In this document: positions 21,778-31,286 of the stretch, in pieces
Layout: the number at the start of each line of letters is the position of its first letter
How positions within the stretch are numbered: position 1 is the stretch's first letter
Origin: Adiantum capillus-veneris
Taxonomy: Eukaryota > Streptophyta > Polypodiopsida > Polypodiales > Pteridaceae
Assembly: GCA_014529385.2 (NCBI GenBank)
Contig: CM043948.1
Span: 24,984,451-25,048,450, forward strand
Length of the DNA stretch: 64,000 nt
Direction of reading: 5' to 3'
Program-made: the position numbers and the translations under genes
The notes under the pieces: model-generated
Told to the model about the DNA's origin: nothing
What the model saw: the letters and a program-made list of their open reading frames with translations, nothing else
Database searches by the model: none

Positions 21778-22346
21778 TGTAACACACTTGGGCACCCCAA
21801 GTGAGAATCTCGCACGACACATGAGAGAATCACTTAAAAAATACTTCACACTTTAATCATAGTTCAATTGATTCAACAACGCTCGGCGTAGTTCCGTGCC
21901 CAGAGAGATTAGCCACAAAGACTGGCGCCCCTTTCGGTATTTATTTTTATATCAATGGTTGAGCAAAGTACAATGCACGCGGGTCCTCTCTGCTCGAAAG
22001 CTCGTCATCAATCTGAGCCGAGCCAAAGAGTGACCCTGGGGTCTTATTTAAAGGCCCTGAGGGCTCTCAAAAGTAGTTACATGAAAATCTTCAAACTCAA
22101 AAGCAATTGGCCCCAAAAGCTGCCAGGGCTAATTGTAGAATTTCCGTATTGTCCGTACACTCCCATAAAACGTGGAGTGCGATTTGCGACGCATCTAGCA
22201 ACTACCACGTCAGTGGACTCTACGCGATTTTCTATGTTTATTTCTCTAGTGTCCCTAGGGTCCCATTGGACAGGACCCTATAAGTTGGAACAACTTATAA
22301 CTTTGGGTCTGATCAATTTGGCATGCCACGCCATCATTTTGTGACA
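21778..22346 (-). repeat. 5' LTR of the minus-strand gypsy remnant (569 bp)
   Basis: Bounded by TG...CA (TGTCACAAAA at 22346 to GTTACA at 21778). It contains the same AAATACCGAAAGGGGCGCC module (about 21930-21950) as Gypsy-A and Gypsy-B LTRs, on the minus strand. The 5 bp outside it (22347-22351) cannot be paired with a second TSD because the other end of the element is missing. Confidence 0.8.
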
Positions 22347-22484
22347 ACCTGTCAACGGCAACAGACTCGTAGAGACACAGGCAGCAAACACGGACCCACG
22401 AGGGTGCTAGCGGGAGGTACAGGATTGACAACAAGGGCAGACCACCAGGGTCCAGCGCACGAAAGAGAGGAGGGAAGCCCTAGC

Positions 22485-22549
<65 letters not shown>

Positions 22550-24394
22550 GCTTGGTACCCTTCTGTATTACGTAATCAAATTACAGGCTCCAAGGCATTA
22601 CATCAGCTCAAAGGCACACAAATTATAATGGATCTAATAGTGAGAAACCCCGTGAGAAATTCAACAACCACAAACCTAAAGGAAAAAACTACAAGGGATG
22701 CAGAGTTACAAAAGATGGGAAATACTACAAAAGTTAGTATGGGAAGAAAGTAGCAGAGAGCTGAAGAGAAACAGGCCACCAATACTTTGTCTCGCGAGGT
22801 CAAAAACTCCACCAAAGAATCTCCAATATCCAACTCCACTCCTCTACAAAAGATGGGTGCTACTACAAAAGTTAGTATGGGAAGAAAGTAGCAGAGAGCT
22901 GAAGAGAAACAGGCCACCAATACTTCGTCTCGCAAGGTCAAAAACTCCACCAAAGAATCTCCAATATCCAACTCCCTCCTCCAAGGTTGTGTGCAAGGCA
23001 CATCCCATCAGAAGAAACATCACCATTGCGAAAAGACCTTTGACAAAAATCTAGGAGAGAGAGAGCCTCTAGCCATCCCTTGCATTGATCAGCAGGGTTA
23101 TGGCCCTCTTCAACTGCAGAACAAGTTGAAGTCGAGGTTGAAACCTCCCAGCCAGTCCACCCCAAAACAACTCCAAACCCAGCTGAAACCTGCCTCCAAC
23201 AAACATTAAACAGTAAAAACATACAAAAACAGGCAAACATGCAACCATAGACAAACATACCCCCCCCCCCCCCCCACACACACACACACACACACAAGCA
23301 ACCACACAAACATACACAGACACGGGCAGCCACAAGCATCCATACAAAGCCAAAAAGTCCCAAAAGTACACCATGCAACAACCAAGAAAACGAAAACCAG
23401 CAGAAAACATAAAGCAGCACAGGGCACAGAGACGAGCAGCAAAGTTTGAAAAGGGGGAAGGTGGTGGTGGTGGTGGTGGTGGTGGTTGTGTGTGTTTTAC
23501 TAAAAAAAAAATGTGTGTGTGTTGGGGGTGGGGGGGTCAGTGACATCAGCAAAAGCATGGAACCATGTCAACGAGCAGCATCACAGGGGACCCGCAAGGG
23601 CAGTAAGGAGCCAGACGATAGGCGTGGAGAAGCAGCACGGCTTCAGGGGAGATAGCATCGCATAACCCCCTGCCACCCCCACCCCCCCAAACCACATATA
23701 TCTGCAAATTTTCTAAATCGATGACAGCAAACAACTTTCACTATTTATCACTTATCCGGCTCAATCTCGTATAAAAAAACCACAGTTAACTGCAAGTTGC
23801 ATTCCATAATTCCAACCCTATGCATATTTGTACGCTTTCCAACCATGAAGACGACGTGCTTGTTGGATACAAACATTTCCAGCGCCCCGCTGAGGATTGA
23901 AAAGCACAACAGTCAAGAAACAAGGTCAAAACCTTGGATTCAAAAAAGGTAAGAAACACTGAGCTACATTAGCATTGGAGAGCTCTGGGTCTTTACAAAC
24001 CATGAACCTAATCAGAATTGAGAGCTTAACATGCAGGCCTGTTCAATAAACCAGAAAACTTGTAGCACATAAAACTGCTTGAAAAGATTGGCACAATGAC
24101 AACTTCCATACAGCTGAGGGTTTTTACCACTCAGCAGAGTGCTGCCGCTCTTTGTACTGCAGCTTAGAGATTCAGCTGTTGAAACCATCACTTCACAGGG
24201 AGTCGTGAGAACAAGGCCCAAGAGGCGCATGCAAACAACCTTCTGAAGGAAGCTTAAACCGTCATAAATCTGCATAGAAAGCTTCTTCGTATTGGATTGC
24301 CTAATTAGGAAACGTGCTGTCCTCCACCTGGTAATCTTCTCCACTTGTAAACTACGAGCTCCCAAAATGAGTCGCCATCAACTTCACGGCCAAA
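22347..24394. other. Intergenic region with simple repeats; 3' flank of PDV2
   Basis: No gene can be supported. Contents: (CT)30 at 22489-22548; a 138-bp tandem duplication at 22708-22983; C16 plus (CA)11 at 23260-23296; (GGT)9 at 23460-23487; and GT/G-rich stretches. A 117-codon minus-strand frame at 24012-24365 starts 29 bases beyond the PDV2 stop and probably lies in its 3' UTR. No clear poly(A) signal was found on the minus strand. Confidence 0.6.
22708..22983. repeat. 138-bp tandem duplication
   Basis: Two copies (22708-22845 and 22846-22983), nearly identical. Since 138 is 46 codons, a minus-strand open frame (22603-23001) carries the repeat in frame (unit begins ELDIGDSLVEFL). No known domain is recognised and the frame is not called as a gene. 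Confidence 0.9.
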
Positions 24395-25713
24395 TTAGCC
24401 ATACCCATAGGATGCATCTGGTTGCTTCACAACCTCCTTAAACGGGGCCTCAATTCGCTCCTTCACAAAACATTTCTGAATACCATCTTGGACAAGCAAA
24501 ACTTTCCCCGGAGGACAGGATTCATCCTGTATGATGAGGCCACTTGACTTTGAAGAGGGGGACAGCTTGATATGTTGACGTCGAGGGCTTCGAATGCGTA
24601 TATCTGAATTAGAAGGTCTATCTGCAGACCATTTCCTCAACTGGGACTCCAGTTGAGAGAGGGTGAATATCACACTGGCAATCACCAAGGCACTTTTTGC
24701 AGAAATCCTGACAACTTCACCCACTCTTGTGGCTAGCCTGGCAAGGCCAAAGACAAAACCTGAGAAAGGAGTCTCATTGCTCATAGGTTTCTCACTGGCT
24801 GGTTGCAAAGACTTTGATACTTCTGGCACTTGTTTCGGCCCACTCCCTTCTTCGTCTTCCGGCCTGCTTGCTAAAGAAGCTCTTCTTGATAAGCTTGGTC
24901 GCCGCTTCGAAAGACCACCAAAACTACCTCCCTCTCCGAGTACATGCACATCTCTAACACTGGATTGATACGGTGGGAGCATAAGATCCTCTTCTGTTTG
25001 CACTGGCTCCCCTACAAATGCATGGGCTTCTTGTACAATTTCCCATTCTGATCCATTGTAGTCTCTAAGCCTTTTTATAAGAAGCTTACGCTTGTCTTCA
25101 AGCTCAACTAACAGATCTTCTCTCTCAAACTTCTGTCTTTTCTGAAGGGCCTGGAGTGAAGACAAAAATTTGTTGCCTTCAAAAAATGCTGCACAATCTC
25201 TTCTACCCAAACAGTAGATAAAAGAATGCAGGCAAAAACTGTAAGGCATGGGCCAAGCACCAATGAAAGCTTCTCTTGGCAAAGCTACGACAATAACCCT
25301 ACAGCCCCACTGATTTAGCTTAATGTACATGTTCAAGCACGGGCTCACTGGTTGTAATGAGCCATCAAGTGTGCATGCCTGTGTTCATGTATGTAAGTCC
25401 ATATGGTGGAGAACAAGAAGTACGTGCATGTCAAGAGCAACGCACGCACACACATACAAATGTTAACCTGCAGAGAGTCGAGATGGTCCTGGAGGTCGAG
25501 CAACGCATGGCGAATAGCTTTGAGCTTCTGAACATCAGGAAATGAGCGCTCTTCGTCTTCTGCGTCGTCATCGTCATCGAAGTTGTCGTGATTGAGAGAG
25601 CGCCTGTGTGAGGGCAAGGTATCGGCGAGGGAGGCTCTGCGAATAGCGCCATCGATCTTGGCCTGCAGCTCTGACGCCCTCGCCAGCACATTGACGATCT
25701 CGGAGGGTTCCAT
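24395..25713 (-). CDS. PDV2: PLASTID DIVISION2-like protein (PDV2), two exons
   Basis: Two exons: 25713-25468 (82 codons) and 25150-24395 (251 codons plus stop), giving 333 residues; Arabidopsis PDV2 is of similar length (about 307). The protein starts MEPSEIVNVLARASELQ. It has an acidic patch (about residues 46-56) and a charged, coiled-coil-prone segment (about 60-115) including the block RKLLIKRLRDYNG, then FVGEPVQTEEDLMLPPY, a disordered Ser/Arg/Pro region (about 150-210) and one probable membrane segment (about 231-250). The C-terminus has CPPGKVLLVQDGIQKCFVKE and ends in YGYG. In the known family, the N-terminal part faces the cytosol in the chloroplast outer envelope and recruits the dynamin ARC5/DRP5B, while the C-terminal tail with its final Gly binds ARC6 in the intermembrane space. 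Everything needed appears intact. PDV1 is less likely because the C-terminal block and final YGYG are PDV2-like. Confidence 0.92.
25151..25467 (-). other. PDV2 intron (317 bp, phase 0)
   Basis: The donor is CTGCAG|GTTAAC at 25467 and the acceptor TTCACTCCAG|GCCCTT at 25151, a normal GT-AG intron between codons 82 and 83. Removing it joins HLDSLQ to ALQKRQKFER, which matches the SLQNLRQRQQ-type junction known in Arabidopsis PDV2. Exon 2's frame stays open into the intron up to 25348, so splicing, not the ORF, defines the exon start. Confidence 0.88.
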
Positions 25714-26229
25714 TGCTCAACTTGTCCTACTCAAAATCGCCTCCCGAGTCCTCTCTTTCTATCTGCACAATGCAACTTTAAAATTCTAACATCTAGCTAG
25801 CTTGGGGCCCTTTAAGGTATTGGGAAATGGTAGCTTTTGAGACATGATGAGATACCTACTTGTAAAGTAGAATGATTTCATATTTCTCATGAAGATTAGA
25901 AAGGCAAACTACCTCTTTGAGAATGCTTATACTAAGTAGGGGCTTCAATCTTTTTAAAGGAAAAGAGCAAGAGAAGTTGTTTAAAGGAAAGAAGCCGTAG
26001 ATTCTCTTGCACAGTTGTTTAAAGGAAAGAAGCTGTTGCCTCGCAAAAGTGCAAACGTCGTCAGACGTTGCAGTTCCTTACATGCGACGTGGTGGGCTTG
26101 ATTGCAACGCAAAAAGAGGAGCGTATCTCGATCGCAGCATGTGGAGGAGAGAGAAACGGGAGTGTATAGCAATGCAGTAAGTGGAGCAAGAAAGCATATG
26201 CGAAGGCAAAATTGTCTTTTTTTTTCTTA
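25714..26229. other. PDV2 upstream region
   Basis: Contains the presumed 5' UTR and promoter of PDV2 on the minus strand. The bases before the ATG (AGTTGAGCA|ATGG) give an acceptable start context. No canonical TATA box was identified. A short direct repeat, TTGTTTAAAGGAAAGAAGC, occurs at about 25978 and 26013. Confidence 0.5.
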
Positions 26230-26345
26230 TACGATTGGCCCTAAGGTGCAAGGTGACTTAGGCACTGAAGTGGTTTACGAGAGCAATTTCAAAGTAAATC
26301 TTGGCTAGGTAGGGGGTTCGAATCCAAATTACACTTTTGTAGGGG
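26230..26345 (+). repeat. SINE-like tRNA-derived repeat
   Basis: A perfect RNA polymerase III B box, GGTTCGAATCC (26318-26328), is preceded about 60 bases upstream by an A-box-like stretch around GGCACTGAAGTGGTTTACGAGAGC (26253 on). The spacing and the phrase AGTGGTTTACGAGAGCAATT are typical of tRNA-derived plant SINE heads. A complete tRNA cloverleaf cannot be drawn, so it is not called a tRNA gene. The tail may run into the following GA microsatellite. No second copy lies in the window. Confidence 0.45.
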
Positions 26346-26348
26346 TAA

Positions 26349-26876
26349 TGAATCTCTCACTTGAGAGGAGAGAGAGAGAGAGAGAGAGAGAGGGAATCTC
26401 AAAGAGCATCTCAAGAAGTAATGAATAAACGAAGGGAGAGCCAGGAGGGAAATAGAAAAAAGAGCCAGTAATTAGAAGGGGGTGATTCCTTTCAATCATC
26501 CCCCAAGATGGTATATGCATGTAATCCCAAGCTCCTTATGAATGGTCAAAAAAGAGAAATCATACAACAATGACAAAGCTCATGGGAAAGCTACAAATCT
26601 AAAGTAAGCTCACCGACTAACCGCATTGGCAAAACACATGCTCCATAAAAGGGACAAGGTTCGCGCTCTCAAACCAATCGAAGAGGGAATGATGAGAATG
26701 CTTCTCATCATCATTGAGCGTATGTAATAGCTTACTTGCCCACACTAGCACGACCGCCCATACAATTTGTCGCATGCATTGTCACCCTTGAACCTCGATC
26801 ATGCACGTCGTCGCACCACGGCAATAGGAACTCAATGCTCGCTCATGCCTGTAGTAGCAGCATCGACTAAGTAACA
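26349..26876 (-). repeat. Putative 3' LTR of a minus-strand chromovirus remnant
   Basis: On the minus strand a polypurine tract (TAAGGGGGGGAGTAA, 26891-26877) is followed directly by TGTTACTTAG, the classical PPT-LTR junction. The LTR would extend leftwards. The inner end is suggested at 26349 (TGAATCTCTC), next to a GA microsatellite, but is not fixed by a second copy. Confidence 0.45.
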
Positions 26877-26892
26877 TTACTCCCCCCCTTAA

Positions 26893-27010
26893 CAAGTGTT
26901 TTTGTCTTCAAAAAAATATATATAGCAAAATCTCTTGGTAATAGCACTATGTTGTTCCCAAGTAGATGCATCCTCGTCTCTATCCTTCCACTAAACCTCT
27001 TTATTAATTG
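26893..27010 (-). pseudogene. Chromodomain tail of a gypsy pol (remnant)
   Basis: The minus strand reads HTINKEV, a stop, then WKDRDEDASTWEQHSAITKRF and a terminal stop just before the PPT. The W-K-D..ED-A-S-T-W-E pattern is that of chromovirus chromodomains at the very end of pol. Upstream sequence up to about 27100 may continue it, but the frame is lost. Confidence 0.5.
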
Positions 27011-27472
27011 TGTGCTTGGAATGACTTTACAAAATCCTTAAAGAAAACAAATTCGCCTTCTTCAAAGGTGGTAGGTCTACGCTTTTGCTAGCACATCTTA
27101 GTACAATCCTATGCACTCAAGATGGAGGGTTATTTCTAGGTGAGCAAATTTTTTCAAGGAGTTTTTTACTCCAAGCGAGCTTTTTTGGCTAAAATTACTG
27201 AAATTAAACAAATTTGGATTATTCTAATTATGAAAATTTGTGATAAGATCATCTTCAAGGGGTTTAGGCTACCCATAACAATCTAGTTTCCATATTAATG
27301 TTGCCATATTAGTTGTCACATTCGCAATAAAGCACCAAAGCCATCATGGTCACATCTACGCCCATAGCAATCCTCTTATCATGTGGCTTTTTGAGCATGG
27401 GTGAAACGATCTTATGTGTTGTGGATAACATTGTCTCCATGTTGTAAAAGTTCATGTTAGACATAATGTGTT

Positions 27473-27504
<32 letters not shown>

Positions 27505-30500
27505 GAGAGAGTTCTAGCAATTAAGTGTGAGAGGCAAAGTGAGAATGAGGTGCAAGTGTAAGTTGATGAGCTTTGATATCTTCAAGTATTCCTCTCAGAT
27601 TTTTTATAGCTCTCTAGTCATATAACCGGTTTAGCCACTCTCGACACAAACCACAATGGAATACACACCATGTAGAATTTTCAAAATGGAATGCGCAATT
27701 TTATTCTTATATATATTTGCACAAATTACGAAAAAGACATTTTGCATGTAGAATACATTTAATAGTCGTCACATTGTCAAATCATTGATTAGTAGAGAGC
27801 GAATGTTTTAAAATACAAAATGTGGGTAGTTTTAACAAAATAAAAGCGCACCTTTACAACAGCATATAAGCTACCTATACGACATGCAATAGGTTCTTAA
27901 CAATCCATGAAAAAATAGCATGGTAGATAGATGTAAATCTTAAAAAGTACACAAAACTAGTTTTGAAAATATGCAGTAGATGCATGGGACAACATGTTTA
28001 GTACTACTCCATGCAAGGGTAGGTTTGAAAGCGAGTAAGAGCATTGTGAACCTTCTCATCACAAAGGATTGTCTTGTGATGTGCTCGTTTTGGCTCAAGC
28101 CTAGAATATGAAGAAACACAAAGTACAGGTGCTTGCAAGCAAGATACATCACTGATTATTGTGCTTTGTTTCCTCTTGCAATGCACTGACTCTTGATCCC
28201 TTGTCAAAGGAACTTGTGCTTGATACATGGGAGATCTTGCAATGGATGTGATCACCATCCTGACGACCTTTGTTGGAGTATTATTTGTACAAGCTTTGTG
28301 AGTCTCTAAACGTAATGAGTAAGATATATTTTTTGTGCTTTGTAGAATTGCATTTTCCATGTCTATTGTGCATGTTTCATAGAGAACTATCTTCCTTCAA
28401 AACCCTTCACCTGTCAACCAACTCCTGTATTTTGACTCTGACAGGTTTTTCCGTGGGGTTCCCATTCCCTCTTCTCCCCCCTCAAACTTGGTCATTGCAT
28501 TGCCCTATTGTGTTATTTGTATCTCCCACTAGATCATCCATATATCATAATTGGGATGTCCTGACGCTCTTGGACATGCCCATTGCGCCACCGTTGTCAT
28601 GTCAATCATGCCTCAATGGCATCCACCGCTTCTTTTGATGGTGATGTTCTCCACTTTTCGCACATTGTTTGTGTTCTTGTTGAGCATGTCTAACAATATG
28701 CTAAGAGTGAAGCTACAAACCTTGTTTCTAATGCCACTCACATGAGCGTCACTTTCATTCATCACATTTTATTTTTCTCCATTGTGCACCTCTCAAATTG
28801 CATTCCAATTTTCTTGAGCCTCATCCACCATGAAGCAATGGACATCCGTTGGCTCAAAACTAGACTTGATCATTATTTTGTTCACAAAAGAGACATTATG
28901 CATCCATGTCTTCCTCTTTTTTTATTCGCATGTGGCAATCGTGAGTAGCTCCTACATGCAAGGATAGAGGGGCATGGTTCACAATGTCGTAAAGAATTTC
29001 AAATGACAGAGAACGCGGACAAAAGCCAACCTTGGATCGTAGACATGGCAAGCCATAGTCACCCAATCAATGCACCACCTAGTATTATCAAATTAAATCC
29101 ATGCTCGTCGAAGATCATGGGTTTTCATTCGTCTCATTCTATTCACAAGGTTTATAGAGGACGTTGCACCAATTGTTGACATCTTGAAAACAAAGTATCA
29201 TAGTCTCTTTACCTTGCCCTAGATAACGCCCCCCATGAAAAAAAAATCATATGTGCATTATTTTTTGAGCTTTAACAATGCATCCAATCCATAACTTTCC
29301 TTGGATCTTTAGTGTGAGCAACCAACACTGACCTCTAAACCTATGTTATAAAAAAAACGATTAGGTCTTATAATTGGAAAAGGTACAAAAAATGAAACTA
29401 AAAGAAACTTACATCCATCTTTGACTAATGGTCCCATCTCTTTCGCACTTCTTGCAAATTCTTCTTTCCCTAAAAAGTCGCTTGCACCCCCTTCTTTTAC
29501 TAAAGAGCATTACAATTTCCTTCGCTACACACATTTGCACTTGTTTAGGATTGGTGGTATGATGAGCTCCTCATGGTGACCACAATGGATCATCAAAATA
29601 CTTATGGTTGTACCTTTGGGCATCACATAGTGCACAAAAGTTTTAAAAAATCCAATGCATAGTGGTACTTGTTTGCAATAAAAGCACTCTAGCTTTCCTT
29701 CATTATCTTCACATGGTTGTCCAATGGGTGGTGTTTTGAGCTCATGCTTCCAATGAAATGTGTATAGTTTGCACAACCAAAACCTTTTAACTTAAGACAC
29801 AACTCATTCACACACTTTCAACTTCAAGTATGTAAGCTCTTCCTCATGCGTCCAATGAAATGTGTATAGTTCGCACAACCAAAACCTTTTGAGACGCAAC
29901 TCATTCACACACTTTAAACTTCAAGTAGATAAGCTCTTCCTGATACTCCATGAAATACAATGTTAGACATGATTGTCTTCATCCAAAGGCGAAGATCATA
30001 TTTGTACTCAATTGCATCCATGCTTTTGCAATTTCCTAATGTTGGTGAAATTCATGAGTAACATTTTCATTATAATGTTTTGGACTCTCATTGACTTGTA
30101 TCACTTCCTTTCTGTTGCACTCAAATATTTTACAGAAGATATTCTTCTTGTCTTGGCTTAACAAATACTGCACTACACTTTTTCACTTGTCTGAAGAGGG
30201 AGAAGATGACATGCCAGACTTCAATTTTGAGTGAGGGGTTTGATTATCGAGAGTGGTTGTAGAGTTTGAAGTAACATTTGAATTGTGATCACATATAAAG
30301 CACCACATGTAGCTAAAAAAAGAGACGGTTCTAACAAAAAAAAATTGACCATTTTAATTGGTCATCATTGGTACTTGAACGGCATCCGTTTGATTGAATT
30401 GAACGTGTGATCTTCAAACTTATTGTGTTTTAGTTTATCAATAAAGAATGAATTATCCATAACTACCTTCCACTATAGATAATGTTTTTATAGAAAACTC

Positions 30501-30718
30501 TATAAGGCACAACATGTAAGTGCTATAAGAATAAGACATCTATCTTTGGAAAGAAATAAACAAAAGGAGAATTAAGTTTAAATAGATTATATTGGGAAGA
30601 TTCGTTTGCATTAATTTTTTTTAAAATTGTGAAACCATATTTGAATTAAAAAAAAGTAACTAATTATTTATTAAAATATTAATTTGATTCAAAAAATATA
30701 TAAATGTAGATTACCACA
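27011..30718. other. Intergenic, no supportable gene
   Basis: AT-rich sequence with short open frames on both strands and no recognisable domain. It includes a (GA)n microsatellite at about 27473-27510 and a roughly 97-bp imperfect tandem duplication near 29751-29940. A minus-strand frame at 29525-29776 has a C-x2-C pair (ECFYCKQ) but not enough to identify a zinc finger or transposase. Confidence 0.5.
29751..29940. repeat. Imperfect tandem duplication (about 97-bp unit)
   Basis: The block containing AATGAAATGTGTATAGTT, GCACAACCAAAACCTTTT and ACTCATTCACACACTTT occurs twice in a row (29751-29847 and 29848-29940) with substitutions and a small deletion. Confidence 0.8.
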
Positions 30719-30818
30719 TGAGAGGCAGAGAGGGAGAGTACAAAGGGAGGGAGAGGAGAGGAAGGGGAGAGAGCTAGGGAAGAAGGAGGGAGACAGAGAG
30801 AAAGGGAGAGGACTTAGA

Positions 30819-30859
<41 letters not shown>

Positions 30860-31180
30860 GAGAGAGAAAGAAGAGGAAGAGGGGGGAAAGGGGGAGAACA
30901 TCAAAGAGAAGGGAGAGAACTCATGATGAGAGAGGGGAAGGTAAAGAAAGAGAGAGCGAGGGAAGAGAGAGAAAGATAACCAAGGGGGTGAAGGGAGGGA
31001 GAGAGAGGGGGGGGGGGGGACGTGAGAGAAAAGGAGAGAGAAAAATCAATAAGGGGGAAAGGGAGTGAGGGGATAGAGAGAGTGGAAGGGAAATAAGAGG
31101 GAGAAGGGAGAGAGTGGGGGGGGGGGGGGGGGGGGGGGGGGGAGAGAAAGAGAACAAATGAGATGAAGGAAGAGAGAGGT
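30719..31180. repeat. Purine-rich tract, left half
   Basis: More than 450 bases almost free of pyrimidines on the plus strand, including (GA)n at 30821-30857, a G11 run near 31010 and a G27 run at 31116-31142. It continues on the far side of the LTR element at 36107. Open frames here (Glu/Arg-rich on plus, Ser/Leu/Pro-rich on minus) follow from composition. Confidence 0.9.
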
Positions 31181-31273
31181 TGTCAGGACAATGGTAGGAC
31201 AAGTAGAAGGCCAAGGGCCTATATAGGGCATGGCTGGGTGGTGATGAGCATGTTCAGTTCCCTTGCCCTTTCA
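31181..31273 (+). repeat. 5' LTR (93 bp)
   Basis: Matches 35947-36101 except for an internal 62-bp deletion and a few substitutions. A TATA-like CTATATAGGG lies at 31219-31228, so R and U5 must be very short. Confidence 0.9.
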
Positions 31274-31274
31274 C

Positions 31275-31286
31275 TAGTATCAGAGC
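31275..31286 (+). promoter_or_regulatory. Primer-binding site
   Basis: TAGTATCAGAGC, one mismatch from the initiator-Met tRNA complement TGGTATCAGAGC, two bases after the LTR end. Confidence 0.8.

Larger units (their letters stand above)
18480..22346 (-). mobile_element. Truncated minus-strand relative of Gypsy-B
   Basis: A gypsy element reading right to left: LTR at 22346-21778, PBS, gag, protease, RT and RNase H, ending abruptly at about 18480 in RNase H. Integrase and the second LTR are absent. The LTR start TGTCACAAAATGATGGCGTG resembles Gypsy-B's TGTCACAAAGTGATGACGTG, and proteins align to Gypsy-B throughout. The many stops show that it is old. Confidence 0.85.

Noticed and set aside
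22938-23558. 206-codon minus-strand frame rich in Cys, Val, Gly and Thr
   Set aside because: Much of it is the translation of CA, GGT and C-run repeats.
24012-24365. 117-codon minus-strand frame just after PDV2
   Set aside because: It begins 29 bases after the PDV2 stop and shows no domain; most likely 3' UTR.
26253-26330. tRNA gene
   Set aside because: A and B boxes are present, but acceptor and anticodon stems do not pair; SINE-like repeat preferred.
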